From Erythrocercus mccallii (Eukaryota; Chordata; Aves; Passeriformes; Dicruridae): DNA of 64,000 nucleotides. The DNA is taken from contig VZRG01001639.1 of the NCBI GenBank assembly GCA_013397435.1, positions 62,001-126,000 of the forward strand, written 5' to 3'. Every line of letters begins with the position of its first letter. Position 1 is the first letter of the stretch. The translations under genes and the position numbers were made by a program. This document shows, one piece after another, positions 49,351 through 62,100 of this stretch. The notes beneath the pieces are model-generated. The model made no database searches. It had not been told where the DNA came from and saw only the letters and a list, made by a program, of their open reading frames with translations.

Positions 49351-51220
49351 TTCTGGCAAATCTTAGTGGACTGCAAAGCTATCTTTCTAACCTTCCCAAA
49401 TGTTAGAGCATCCTGCAGTAATGCGAGAAAGGAAACATTTTCGGCGTGATAGCAGGGGTTCAGGAATCATTACAGCTCAACAGCTGTACTTTGATTCCAA
49501 GTTTTACTAAGACCAGATTAATTAAATTATTCCAAAGTACAATATACTGCCAAAATAAGGCTCTCTGGTATTTATTGTTTTAGGTAAATTAAATTAAGGG
49601 TAATACAGAATTTAATGTTGGAAAATTAATACTTAACTAATATTTAATATGCTTTCTTAAATTTTAATTAATACACGGTAGTCAATATTATAAGGATTAA
49701 CATCAATAGAGAAGCAAATCTAAGTATTTATAGCACACAAGTTAGAGAAATAACTAGAGGTACTCTGTATTTGGAAAGCTGCTCTTTCCCTTTTTGTATT
49801 CCTGATAAACTTCATAACAAATGGTGGATGGGAAAAATCACATTATTATGCCTTTTGACTTTTTCATTATTTCAGGTCAGTTGTTATTTTTTAGATCAGA
49901 GACTGATGCAGCACTGATGCCCTTAACGTGATCTGTGCTCTAGATTTGGAGGTAGGAGGGAATAAGTTTTGGTTGTGGGGTCTGTAACTGCCTACAGTTT
50001 CATTTAGTATTGAGAATAAGATGTACATTAGAAGTAAATCTAAGTTGATGTTGCAAGTCGGCAGTATTAATTTGACATTGTAACTACCTTCTTGTTCTGT
50101 ATTTAGTAATGATAGATTATTATTGCAATACTGAGTATTAGCAAATATTCAGACTTACCTGCCTGCAATATTTTAAACTGAAGGATGTAATAGGTTCCTA
50201 GGCCTTTACATCAACTTCCTTTCTTGCTTCTATCCTAGTCCAGATAACTGCTGAAATGTGTTTATTTTTACAAATCACATTATTATTTTTATTATTATTA
50301 TTATTACTATTTCTATTACTATTACTATTCCTATGCCCAAATGGGATGTAAAGTAGCTTGACATTTATATAGAAATGTTCAGGTGGGTTGAGAGTAATCT
50401 TTTACACCTTTGTGCATGAATGAAAGCTGATGTTGAACTCTCAGGTCCCTTGAGACTCAAGGTTAATCTGCCAAGAGAAGTCATAATGTAATGGTAATAT
50501 TTTCCACCTGTTGAAATCAATTTATTAATTTTAAAACTTTGTACCTTCTTTTCTTGACTATTTATGTAGAAATACTAGTGTGCCCTTCACTTAGTAAAAA
50601 GCACACAGAGGAATATTGGCACAATATCCCTTTAGCTCCTTTAATATGCCTCTGTCAGAATTTCTTCCAGCATGATTAAAAGATATGAAGAGTTGAGCAC
50701 AGAAAGTTATGTTATCTACACAAGAGCATGTCTCAGGCTCCTTTTGTACCCAAGGCTGAAATTTAAACTCTTCAAACATATTTTTATATTCACCTATTTG
50801 ATCATTGCTTTCTTTATATGCCTCCACCTTTGCAAGAGTTGCATTCCAGAGCTTTGTTGCACAGTGGAAACATCGAACTCATGAATGCAAGAAAGAATGT
50901 GACTATGTGATGGTTCATGGTCTGCCTGACAGTAATAAAATTAAAAGCAGTCCCCTTCTTCAGTGTTTCACTGGAACTTTCACTTGAAACAAGCAGAAAT
51001 TTTTAAAAACTAGTCTGTGGAAAGAGCCTTTACTTAGTTGACAGTGCCAATGGGCAAAGCAGCTGCAGGTCCCAGTCCAGGGGGGCCAGACTAAGCTGTT
51101 GGTGCTCTCTGAGTAGGGGGAGAACGAATTAATGCCTGCACTGGCAAAACTAATTAACACCCACACTGCTTCCAGGATGGCAGCATCTCACAGCCTGCGG
51201 CTCGCGGTAGCATGCAGAAA
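49351..51220. other. Intergenic, AT-rich, no gene recognised
   Basis: About 1.9 kb, strongly AT-rich in 49500-50340 and holding the TTA/ATT microsatellite. No genes recognised. Confidence 0.6.
50281..50333 (+). repeat. Imperfect (TTA/ATT)n microsatellite
   Basis: Repeated TTA/ATT triplets with ACTATT interruptions over about 50 bp. Low complexity. Confidence 0.85.
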
Positions 51221-51358
51221 TGGAAGTGATTTGTGAGCGACTGGAGAGTTCATGGGTGGAAATGATTTGTGAGTGTCTGTAGAGTTCAGGGGTGGAAATG
51301 ATTTGTGAGTGTCTGGAGAATTCAGGGGTGGAAATGATTTGTGAGTGAATGGAGAGAT
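51221..51358 (+). repeat. 36-bp-unit minisatellite, about 3.8 copies
   Basis: The unit begins GGAAATGATTTGTGAGTGTC and continues TGTAGAGTTCAGGGGT. It repeats in register four times, the last copy partial, with few substitutions. The unit is a multiple of three, so an ORF on the minus strand passes through as a repetitive peptide (HSQIIST...). That ORF is not considered a gene. Confidence 0.9.
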
Positions 51359-53689
51359 CCCAGTTCTCAGCACTCTCCTTCACAAGATGTAACTTGGGGT
51401 TGTGTAAATGGGGCTATGGCTCCTGCAGTGACTTTGCCCAGAGTGAGTGATGGCAGCATCCAGGAGAAAGCAACAGCAGCATCACATGGTCTCATTCTTT
51501 CATTATTTATCTGTTCTCTTCAATCTCCCTGGTCCTGTAGCAAGAGAGGAATAAGTTTTCTTGCAGCACAATCAAACCATGGAAGGTGCTGTGGTTCTGA
51601 ACACAGTCTGTACTGCCATAGCTCATACGAGTGGTGAGGGAGGTGTATTTGAAGGGGGGGAAAAAGTGGAGCTGAAATAATGTTCTTGAGTTGCTTTTCC
51701 TGGGAAGGTGCATAGGGCAGCATTGGTTGCAGGGAAAACTTTGGTCCTTCCCACACCTCGGCATCAGCCTTGTAACGGAGCTGCAACCTTGGAGCAGACA
51801 TTGAGGTGGGTGCTTGCTGCAGGTCTACCCACGTAGGCCAGGGAGAAGACATCCATGCTTAACAAAGCATTCAACATTGGCCAGCCTCCTTCAGCTGCAA
51901 GGCAAGATCAGCACTTCCACAAGCCATGGACCACGAAACACAATTATCTCCTTGCCCTAGTGAAGGTATCTGGTTACTTTTCCAGAGGATGACAAGGACT
52001 GATGTTGCACTTGGCTAGATAGATGGGGCTGAGCTGACACCCCCTCACCCCTGCAAATGCATAATGCCTCTTGACTAAGGGGAGTCACTTCTAAACTGCA
52101 GAAGATGTATGGCTGTGGGCTGAAACCAATGGATTTATTTTCAATTTATCCTGTGGGCATGGAAGCACTCCAGATTGTGTTTTCTGGTAGTAGGCAAAAG
52201 AAACCTCATTTATTTTCTCATTCTATTTTGCAAAGCACTTTTGCATGATCCTTTTGATATTTAAAGCAACCTTTGAGTTAAAAAAAAAAGTTCAATTTCT
52301 TTATAAATATTACTACATTGTTAAGGACATCAGAGAGCAACAGGCCTAAAATCTCAGTGGAAAAATTAATGTACGCTTGTGAAAATTAATTGTAATATTA
52401 TGGGATAAAGACACCTTAAGTTTGTCTTTTAAAGGGCTTCTCAAATTTTCATAAATTATGCTTTAACAACACTGAATTCAACATAAAAACTGAAATTGGG
52501 TTTCAAACTGAATCTCACTCAGATTTCTTTTTAATCTTCTCTCATAACTGACTTTCCACTTGAGGAAGAAACTGAATGTTTCTTTATCTCTTTTCATTTT
52601 GTTTTGGGTTTTTTTTTAATACTAATACTAACTAAAATGTTGAACCTATAAAACTGATCCCAATTCAAGACCTGGAAATTATGAGGCTTTGAGTAAATCA
52701 CTGCTAAGTTTAGGTCACTATTTTGGTTAAAAGTTTGTTTCTCTGTGTTTTTTGGTGTGTTTTGATTTGGGGTTGGTTTTTGTCATTATAATGATCAATG
52801 GTTGAGGTGAAATGTTAATTTTATTGCATTACAAGGCAATTCCTTCGGCAAGGAGTTCCGAGCCAAATTGCAGGGACTGTAGAGGGGGAGTAATTGGAGG
52901 TAGTGTGGAGACTGCCCTGGATGCCCTGTTTACATGAGTCTGGTGGGGTAGGTGAGTGTAAGATGGAGCTGATGCACAAATCATTCAAGCATGTTATTAA
53001 TCCCATTTTATAGCTTTTTAGATAGTTAAGTTGCTATATTAGAAAGAAAAGTAAATCCTTGCTGACATAAAAATAACTCTTAACAGTGAAGCCTGGAAAA
53101 GAAACTTATCCTTTATTCAATGAGTGTTGACAACTTCAAGACTTCAAAATGCAAGTTCATCCTCACTCACAGCAGAGGATAAATTAGAGAATAAATTAGA
53201 CTAATCAAACCTGTTGCCCCTTGTTTTGTTGAAAAATGAGCAATTGAAGGCTTTTAATCCAAAAGGGTTTAGATAAATCAAAGCTTAACTCAAAATAAGT
53301 AAATATTTTTGTAGAATAAAAAGTCTGTTAGAACTACTGCCTTTCAATGGGGCAAAAGCCTTCACCTGTATATCCCTAGTTAATATTCCTAATCAAATAC
53401 AAGTTGGCTATGGCTTCTCTTCTAATGTCAGCATGATCTTGCATTATTTTTGTGGTAGAAATGCCTGACATTTGGTGACTACTCCCATTTTCTCACACTT
53501 ACATTCTGCCTCGTGCCATATGGCATGAGCAACCTGTGAGTTTCTGTGACTATCCTGATTACGCAGACTGTGTTCTGCACTGCTTATGAAGGCTACCTGC
53601 CTTTAATAATGGCTTATGGGAAATTATAATATTTGTTGCCATGGTGGTGTTTTTTGCATGAAATGACACTTTGCATGCTCTTGACTTTA
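51359..53689. other. Intergenic, no gene recognised
   Basis: About 2.3 kb. Short ORFs only. T/G-rich patch at 52590-52620 and 52730-52785. Confidence 0.6.
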
Positions 53690-53975
53690 TGTGCTGGGAT
53701 GAAGTGACAAAGTGAAGGCAAAGGACAAGGAGTAATGGTTTTAAACTGAAATAGAGTAGACTCAGACTGGATGTAAGAGAGACATTTTTTATGATGATGG
53801 AACACTGGAACAGGTTTCCCAGAGAGGTGGTAGATGCCTCATCCCTGGCAACATTCAAGGTCAGGTTGGATGGGGCTCTGAGCAACCTGATCTAGTTGAA
53901 AATGTCCCTGCTTATTACAGCGGGATTGGGCTAGATGGCCTTTAATAGTCCCTTCCCCCCAGAATGACTTGAGAT
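53690..53975 (+). mobile_element. CR1 LINE 3' fragment
   Basis: Contains GGAACACTGGAACAGGTTTC, CCAGAGAGGTGGTAGATGCC, TCATCCCTGGCAACATTCAA and GGGCTAGATGGCCTTTAATA, then CCCTTCC. These are in the same order as the CR1 at 38690-39602 and on the same strand. It is more diverged, and the terminal ATTCTATG repeats are lost. Confidence 0.88.
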
Positions 53976-56921
53976 AGCAGGTCCAGCACATGGATGAGGA
54001 GAATTCCCTTCACATACTTCACCACATCTTCAAACACTTCTATTTCTAGGAGTTAATGAGAGAACGAACAATAGTATGAACCCAGAAACACTTCCTTGCA
54101 GCTGCCATATTTGTTAGATCCTTGAAAATCCCCTCGGTACTTGGATATTACATGCTCCATGCACTGCTACTTCAGGCAGTGCGATAGACCAAAGCATTAC
54201 TGAAGGTCTGAGCAAAAAAGAAACCAGTGCTGCTGCATGAGGAGCTGATGACTGAGAGGGTGAAGTCTTTGCACTGGAGCAAGGCTTCACACTCAACCCT
54301 GGTGTGTAAGAACGAGACTGGAAACAATTCATGGCAACCTTCACCCTGTGAAGGAAAGATGTGAAACAAGAATGAGAAGTTGCTTTTTTTTTTCTTTAAT
54401 TAAAACTTGAGGTGGTAAAACTCTATTACATTAGCCCTTCTGAACAGCTCTCAGACAAAGATCATTGTGCCAGATTAAGCAATCCAAGGAGCAGTTAACA
54501 GACAGCGTGGTGAAAATATTTGTTTGGGTTTGTGTTTTGTTAAGGTTTTTAACTAAAATGGTGTCCTATGTCATCAGCTTCTTGGCATGGAGGCAGGGAA
54601 GATAAAATACCGACTCAAAAATCATCAAAGGTCCTGGTTTTACTGGGCCTGTACTCCATGTGCGGTTAGAAAAAGTCCTTGCAGGACCAGAGGAGAAACT
54701 CCATAAAACACATCTGTAGGGTGCTCTTCTGGCCCATCCAGCTTCACCCAAGGAGTGATGCAGTGTCCCACTAACGTGAGTTTTATGCAACTGCATGTGC
54801 TGTCAATGCTACCAAGGGCTCCATGGTTTCTGAAAGTATTCTGTGCTTCAGAGCAGTACAGCAGTGCCCTAAGGGGCCAAAAAGCCCTCACTGAACATAT
54901 ATTCCCAGATGGTGAGAAGGATCTCACTGTGGCTCTTGGCAAAAACATTGTCAAGTAAACACTGTAAATGGTTAAAATATTATCAACTTCAATTTAGATA
55001 GTTTCTCAATTAAACATGCCACCAAGTTAAATATAAGCTATGCAGGACACCTTTAAAACTTTGATCTTCTTCCCACTGCCAAAGAACTGGGAAGCACTGG
55101 AGACAGTTGCCAAAGTGGGGTTTTCAACATTTCCTGGGTTTGTAGATCTTGAACTGGTTGAGCTTATAGTGACAAGCCTCTAGAGGCTTTCTTATTATGG
55201 AGTTGGCATAGTAAATTATTTCTACCTGTAGTAATTATCTCTACCTATGATCCAGTTACAAGGATATTATGAAAGAAAACACAAGTAGAAAGCCAGGATG
55301 TAGCCTGCGGGAAATGGTTAAGAAAACTCTAAAAGGATATTGTGCTTCCCTGTACATTCTTGAAAAGCAGAAACTGTCACAAATAAATTTTAAAAAAATT
55401 AATAAAAAGCCCCAGACAAAGCACAATCTAAAAGTGTGACTTGAGATTTAGTGGCCAACAGTTGCTCTTTTAAGAGATGTGTGAAGTTGAAGCAGTTGCT
55501 TGCCCAGACAAGTAGAGTGCTGGGGATCTGCTTGCATTAGATACTTTGACTCCCTGCCACTAATACCATTATTTATAGTGTGGCACAAGCAAAGTGACTT
55601 ATTCCAACAGGCACCAAATAGGTGGGTAATATTTTTACACTCTGATGTTTCAGTGACAAGTAACCAAAGAGGACTCGCATTAGTCATGGTCATTAAAAAA
55701 AAATAAAATAATGATCCTTCAACTCTTTCCTCTATTTCATCACTTATATAAGCAACACATTTTTGTGATTAGAGCTATCGTTTTTTCCTTCTAAAGATGT
55801 CACATAACTTTCAAAGACCCCAGTGTTCAGCTTAACAGCTGCTCTTGCTTTTTTAAACCAGGGCTTCTTCATTCATAAGTAATGTAAGGGGCAGAGGGGG
55901 TGTATATAGCATCTGACAAAGTATTCCCCTGACCTCTTACTGGATAGGTGGGTGCCACCAGTACTTAGATACATTTTGCTTTATCCTTTTTGAAGAACAG
56001 CTTTATATTGTTCCTCCATGAAGTGTTGGATGTTTGACAGTCCAAAAAATACCACACAAGGCACATGGACAGCAGAATCACCAGTTCCTGTTGCACAAAA
56101 CATTTGTCCTTGGAGCTGTGCACTCTGCTTTTCTGCTGGCAGCATTTGTGCATTTGCCTTTGACACCTGGATGTGGTGGGGAGGGTAAATGCTGGGCATT
56201 AGAGGAATAAGCTGCTTGCAGGTTCAGGCTTTGAGCACTTACAAGAGAGAAATGGGAGGAAATGGCAAGCAAGACAAAAAGGATTTAAAAACACAGTGTG
56301 GTATGTCACTGCCTTAACCTGGCTTTAATTTATGCCTCGGTTATAGTCAGTAATGATACATGTTGCTGTTTTCGTAAGTGGGATAACAAAAAAACCTCAA
56401 CTCAGGACAGGAATATTTAGGAAAAAAATTCTTTCTCATTGGTTATTGCTTGTATTTTTGCCTTTCTGAATTATCTCTAAGAGGAACACAAGTTTTAAAC
56501 TAAGATATTTTGGATTTGAGCAAGACAGGCAGTGTTACATGTGTGTGACAACTTTTTTCACATCTTCCTTTTAGTATACAAGTGTTTTAGCAACCTGGAG
56601 TTACAACAGAACTGTTGTCCTCTGCCACTGCCTTTGCGAACATGTCTCCAGATGTGTTAGACATCATTTAAGCTTCTCAGAGGAAGAATTAGCACCCCAG
56701 GAATTAATATTCCTCACTTCTGAAGTAGCTGTGTAATTTTCAGGCCTGTTCTTTGACTAGTTCACAACTCAGGTTCTAAATGGGAGTAAAAGTCTGTAGT
56801 GGGAAATGGGACTAAATTTCCCTCTTATTCTGAATTGTACCTGAACATACTTACCAAACATCTGCTGAGCCATGGCAATGTCACTGCTTCTCAACAACGT
56901 ACCAAAATTTGCCTAGTCCAC
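53976..56921. other. Intergenic, no gene recognised
   Basis: About 2.9 kb. Several 60-100-codon ORFs overlap on both strands without any recognisable product. No repeat families recognised. Confidence 0.55.
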
Positions 56922-57063
56922 TTCTTTTTGTTTGTTTGTTTGTTTTCTTTTTGTGGGTTGGATTTTTGGGTGGGTCTTTTTGGTTGTTTTTGGGTTTTTG
57001 TGGGGGTTTTTTTTTGTTTGTTTGTTTTTGGTTGGTTTGGGTTTGGGGTTTTTTTTTTTGTAT
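56922..57063 (+). repeat. T/G-rich low-complexity tract
   Basis: Long runs of TTTG units mixed with TGGGT and GGGGTTTTT. The ORFs that span it (Phe/Gly/Trp/Val-rich, or Lys/Pro/Gln/Asn-rich on the other strand) are artefacts. Confidence 0.85.
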
Positions 57064-57556
57064 TATTATTTTTAAGATGGGGAATGTCATCACGCAAAGA
57101 TAAAGATAAAATCCAGCAAAATTACTTTTGCATATTATGGCTGCAGCTGCATCCAAAGGAAAATGCTCAGCTAGTGTCTTGCTGCAGTTCTTCATTTTCC
57201 AGTGGATTTCTGACAACTTACCCAGTGAAGGGCCTGCCCTTTCCTCCACAACTATCGAGTTACATTGAACAAACATTCTGCCTGCAACAGAAAGGTACAG
57301 CAAATCATGATTCGTAACATCAGCTGAATACCAGCTCTGAAAAGAAGGCTTCAGTTATATTTTTATGACTTATTTACAGTGAAAAAGAAGTGCAGTTAAT
57401 CAGGTATTTTAGTACACCCATTAAGAAAATTAGTCAGCTGGTGTAAAGACTGCTTACGCTGTTATGCAAGGGCTGAGTGTACTAATAACTCATGATACTG
57501 AGTGCTAAAATTTTGTATTAGATCAGGAGAAATGATCCAAGAATCTGGAGAAGAGG
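57064..57556. other. Intergenic, no gene recognised
   Basis: Unique sequence between the T/G-rich and A/C-rich tracts. Nothing recognised. Confidence 0.55.
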
Positions 57557-57618
57557 ACTAAAAAAACCCAACAAACAAACAAAACCCCAAATCAACCAAA
57601 CAATCAAAACCCAACAGA
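57557..57618 (+). repeat. A/C-rich low-complexity tract
   Basis: AAAAAACCCAACAAACAAAC followed by AAAACCCC and CAACCAAACAATC. In composition it is the complement of the T/G-rich tract about 500 bp upstream. Confidence 0.8.
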
Positions 57619-58927
57619 CTCACCCAGTCTGATTTTGTGCGTGCCTTGGGCTTGATAGTTGTCTTCCTAAAGCTTATGACATAAGCAAAGTGCAGAGGAG
57701 CTTAGGGAAGAGGTGCTTCTCTGGCTTTGCACCAGGGAAAAGGGAAGCTTTGGGGTGTCAGGGCCTTGTTCACCTCCTTTTTGGCTGACTGTCTCTGCCT
57801 TCAGGCAGACAGGAGACATCCAACTCTCCAAGCACTGTGGAAATTCTATTGATGAGGGGGTTCAAAGTCTGTTTTTTGGGGCACTTGAGTGGGGGTTTCT
57901 CACCACTGAGCAAATCACCTTTTCCTTCTTGGTTTTGGTGTGCCTAACCCAAGCTTCCCTTGATTGCATTGTCTGTAGCTTTCTTGGGGAAGGGAAAATT
58001 GCTAGTGGGAAACTCAGCAGACAAAAGCTTTAAGCACTCCACAGTACAGGGCTTCTTCACTGTGTGGGGTGATGAATGTAACATGAAGAGCAATCGCAGC
58101 TCTTATTCTTCCATTCTCTGAGATTTTAGTTGAGTTTAACTTCTCCAGATGGAATCCCGTGTGTTTCAGCATTTGGCTAAAGCCAAATCAGTGAGACTCC
58201 TTGGCCCTAGTTTTTGTGTTGGAAGGGAAGGGCTGTATGTTTACAGGCATTTGTGACAGTGCATTTTCTCCTCAGTGTCTTCTCTGCTGTGTATAAACCC
58301 TCTGGCTGGTGCTTGCATGTTGTTGCTCAGTGGGCTGCTTTTGTGTGCACAACAACAGGGCTGAGAATGCAGGCCTGAAAACTCATCTCTACAACTCAGC
58401 CTTCGAGCAACAGATAAAATTCTATGTTACTCTTGCAGTGGGTAGATGTATTTTGTTTCATTTTTGTGATAGCACATTGTAAGATACACAATTTTTACTG
58501 GCTTACAACTTGAGAGCAACTTCCAGAGTTCAGTCTATAAGCCTCTGGGAGGGATTCTGCAATGGCTTTTTTTTTTTTTTTTTAGGGGGAGTTTAGGCAT
58601 TTCAGCTATGATAGGACTGAATTTCATGCTCCTCTATATCAGACATTATCTAACATAGTTCTATCCCACAGTGGACAGCAACTTGCTGGGAGAAGGGCAG
58701 TGCAGGGGCACACTCGAGCTGCTCAGCAAAAATCCACTCACACAGTGAGTCTTCTACTCACCAGAAAAATCAGCTGATAACATTTAATAGCACCTCTGGT
58801 AGGATTTATGACAGAGAAAGCCCCATGCTTTGGGCTAACCTTTCCTGACGAGGTATTTCTAGCCAAAGCAGTCTCTGATTAGATTTTGAGTTGTCCTTTC
58901 AGGTTTTTCCTTAAATACTTCACAGTC
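57619..58927. other. Intergenic, no gene recognised
   Basis: About 1.3 kb. A poly-T run of about 17 at 58567-58583. No gene recognised. Confidence 0.6.
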
Positions 58928-59130
58928 ATCATGGAATGGCTTGGGTTGGAAAGGATTTTAAAGGTCATCTCGTTGCAACCCCTTGCCATGGGCAGGGACA
59001 CCTTTCCCCAGGTCAGGTTGCTCAGTGCTCCATCCAACCTGGCCTTGAACACTACCAGTCTTCTGTCACACGAGAGATGCTTCATCCCTCTGATCACCTT
59101 GGTGGCCTCCACCAGACACACTCCAGGAGG
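58928..59130 (-). mobile_element. CR1 LINE 3'-end fragment (antisense)
   Basis: Reads as the reverse complement of a CR1 terminus: CATCATGGAATGGCTTGGGT, TTGGAAAGGATTTTAAAGGT, CATGGGCAGGGACACCTTTC, CCATCCAACCTGGCCTTGAA. This is the common bird CR1 3' end. Confidence 0.9.
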
Positions 59131-62100
59131 TATTGGTTCTATTCATCTTAAAGGGGACTAAAATATCTGAATATTTTTAATGCAGATTAAAAAAAAAATA
59201 AAAAATTGCTGAGACTGTAGGACTGCCACGAAATGGACTCCTTAACCCGTTGATAATGGCAGAGCATTTCCAGTATATTCTGTGGAAGTTGGATAAAGGT
59301 AGAGGTTTTGCACCTGGTGAAAGTTATCCAGGCTCAGAGCAGTATGTGGCAAGCAGTTAAAGAGGATTCACCTGTTTCTGCTGATTTCAGGATGACCACT
59401 GGCCCAGTGTTGCACATGAAGCATCATCCCTCTCTGGGAAGACAGATCCTCCTTTTCAGTGGGTATTCTTCCTCTACAACAGACTCAGCCACAGCTTATC
59501 ATCAGATGAAGACTGGAGAGGATGATGAGTGCTGCCCTAAAGCTGATGCATTCCAGCTTTATTTCAGGAGTACAAGCTGGAGCTGGGATAGCACCCAGGC
59601 TTGTGACTGAGTGTGGCCAGGAGTGTGCAGGGAGCTCCTGGCAGTGGCAGCCAGTGCTTGGGAGCACCCAGTGATCCCAGAGGTACTCCCAAGGAGTGCA
59701 CATAGAAAGATATGAAAAGAAAAAGGATGGTAGCTATAAACCTATACTGTGAAGAAATTATTGTAGAAAGTTTGTATCTGATTTAATTATTTGTACTTGG
59801 ATGAAAATGTATTAAAAAAATTGTAAATCTCAATAGTTGAGAGTCAAGCTGCAAATAAGAATGAATATCCTCATTACTGTAGATAGCTACATCTAATAAA
59901 CTAAGGTCCAGGTATGAATTTGCTACAATTTTTTCTGTACAAATGCGTAGAAGGGTTTCTTTTGTTCTTAAATGGAACTTACCTAGTTTTCAATCTAATA
60001 GATATGACTTTTGCTTCTCTAGTCTCTATCAAAGATCAAGGCACCATTTCTGTAGGTTCTAAAGAGGTTGCTAAGAAGAGTATTGTTGCAGAGGCCTTAA
60101 CATGCCAAGGTGGTGGTTGCAAATTAAAGACAGCTCATTCTTTCCTCTCCCCCATCAAAACCCCAGCCAAGACACTGTTCTGTGGATAGGTGACTTACAA
60201 GGCATGAACAAATTGCTTGTGCCAGTACTGATGCCTTAGCTGCTGTGAAATGGAGGGGAAGAATAACTTATTTAAATCCACATATGCCTTTGGAGTTGGC
60301 TTCAAGTCCCTGATGCATGGTGGAGTATCAGGGGTTTCACATCGACTTCCCATATCACACTACCTGTGCTGTAGAGTCCTGCTTTTGTCAAATGAACCTG
60401 CCTCTTGCCTTTGGGAGTCTTGCATGAGTTTTTAGTTTAGCACAAGGGCTGTGAATGGGTCTTGAAGGAGTTGGGTTTGGAGTATTTAGCTAAACTCAAG
60501 TAGAATTGAAATAAGCATTCCAGTGACAGAGTCGGTCTCTGAAACACTGTGCCTGGCACTGAGAACACCAGCTGTGACACTGCTTCTAATTCTTCACACT
60601 GCCCTTTTGACATATAACTTTCTCTGTATCAGTCTTTGAGGATGGAAAAACAAAGCCTTGTTGTAAAGGTGACTGCGCAACCACAGAGAGCAGTGGTTTC
60701 AGCCTGCTCCTGGCTGGCTCAGCGAAGGGAGAAAACCTTCAAGTAACGTTTGCTGCTGTGTTTGGTGACATTATCAAATTTCCCAGTGCAAATACCTTTG
60801 AGAGGAGCAAGCCTTCAGTTTTTTTTCTTAGGATCATTTAATGAGTCATTATTTACTTTTGTCACATAGCAATACAGGACTTGATTTCTGGGAAAAAAAC
60901 TGTAACTCTGCCAAGGTTGTTGCTGAACAGAAGCAGCATATTTACCATAACAAAGTTTAAGCTCCTCACAAGGGAAGTTTCCAGATATATCTTTCATTGT
61001 GGCTTCATATTTTCCACTACGTTCCTGGAGGACAGCAGCTCCTTTCAGATAAGGTCTGCTCAGTAATGAGCTTGAAAGCTGTTTCTACTTGGAAAGGAGA
61101 AATCCACTAGCAACACAGGAAAAGTACCACAAAAAGTCAGGATGTGAAGCTGGGAGCACTTCAGTTTGGGTTACGACAGCAGGAATTTTAGGATGTAGAG
61201 TGTGAGGGGAGCGTGTGCATTGGTGCCTTCGTGCCACAGGCTGGGACAGGGTGTACTCCCAGAGTGTGGCCTTGGGCTTTAGTTTCACTACAACCCTTTA
61301 AGCCAAGTAGTTTCAAAGGTCTTCGTTGCTGTTGTCTGATGGGGTTTTGGGGAGCCCTGGGGGAAGACATTCACTTTTGCTTGTTTTAATCTTCCCTGAT
61401 CTGTTTCCCCCACAGGGTGGGATTTGTTTGGGGCTTTTTTCTGCTTTTATTTTAATGTTAATTGACAAAGTGCATGGGCTAAGCAAGTTTATAGGGTGTT
61501 TTCCACCTTAATAGGAGTAGGGTGGATCACGTTATGCCCAGTCAAGCCCTGGAGTGATGGGGATCAAATGTTCCTGTTGTCTTAGTCACACCGTGAAGGA
61601 GACCCTTCAATCTTCCTGAGCAAGAGTGATTTCTAATGCTCAGGTGTCCTTGTAAGCCTGCAGTGCCAGAGCTATAGGAGAAATAGGCAAAGGAGGATGT
61701 GATGTGTTTTCTCCAGATTAGCCTGGCCAGTTTACTACAGTGGTTTAGGAAGCAGGGAACAACTTGTGCCCTGGGATAGTACATGAGGTTTGCTGCTGTA
61801 CCTTCCTGGGCCATGCACTCGTTAGGATCCGCACACGTACAGACCTGAGGTTCTGCACGGCTGCAGTGCCAGCTCCCATCTGCTATAAATACAGGCAGCT
61901 TCAGCAAAGCTGCTGTGATTTATGCCAGTCAGGACTTGGTGCAGGGGCCAGGCTAAAACATTGAGACAAGGAATTCTTTCTGACTTTTATTTTCAAATAC
62001 TCTTATTTCAGCAGCTCTGCATTCATGTTAGGGTTGCCTCTTTATCTTCCCCCCTCCTTCCTCCCCTGCTGGTCTTGTACATTCTTGTTTGACCTTTACA

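Noticed and set aside
48508..49366. Several 60-130-codon ORFs on both strands of the GC-rich island.
   Set aside because: GC-rich DNA has few stop codons. The peptides are Ala/Pro/Arg-rich with no signature, so a regulatory reading is preferred.
56799..57317. 172-codon plus-strand and 140-codon minus-strand ORFs through the T/G-rich tract.
   Set aside because: Their middles are pure low-complexity translation (Phe/Gly/Trp or Lys/Pro/Gln/Asn), so not genes.
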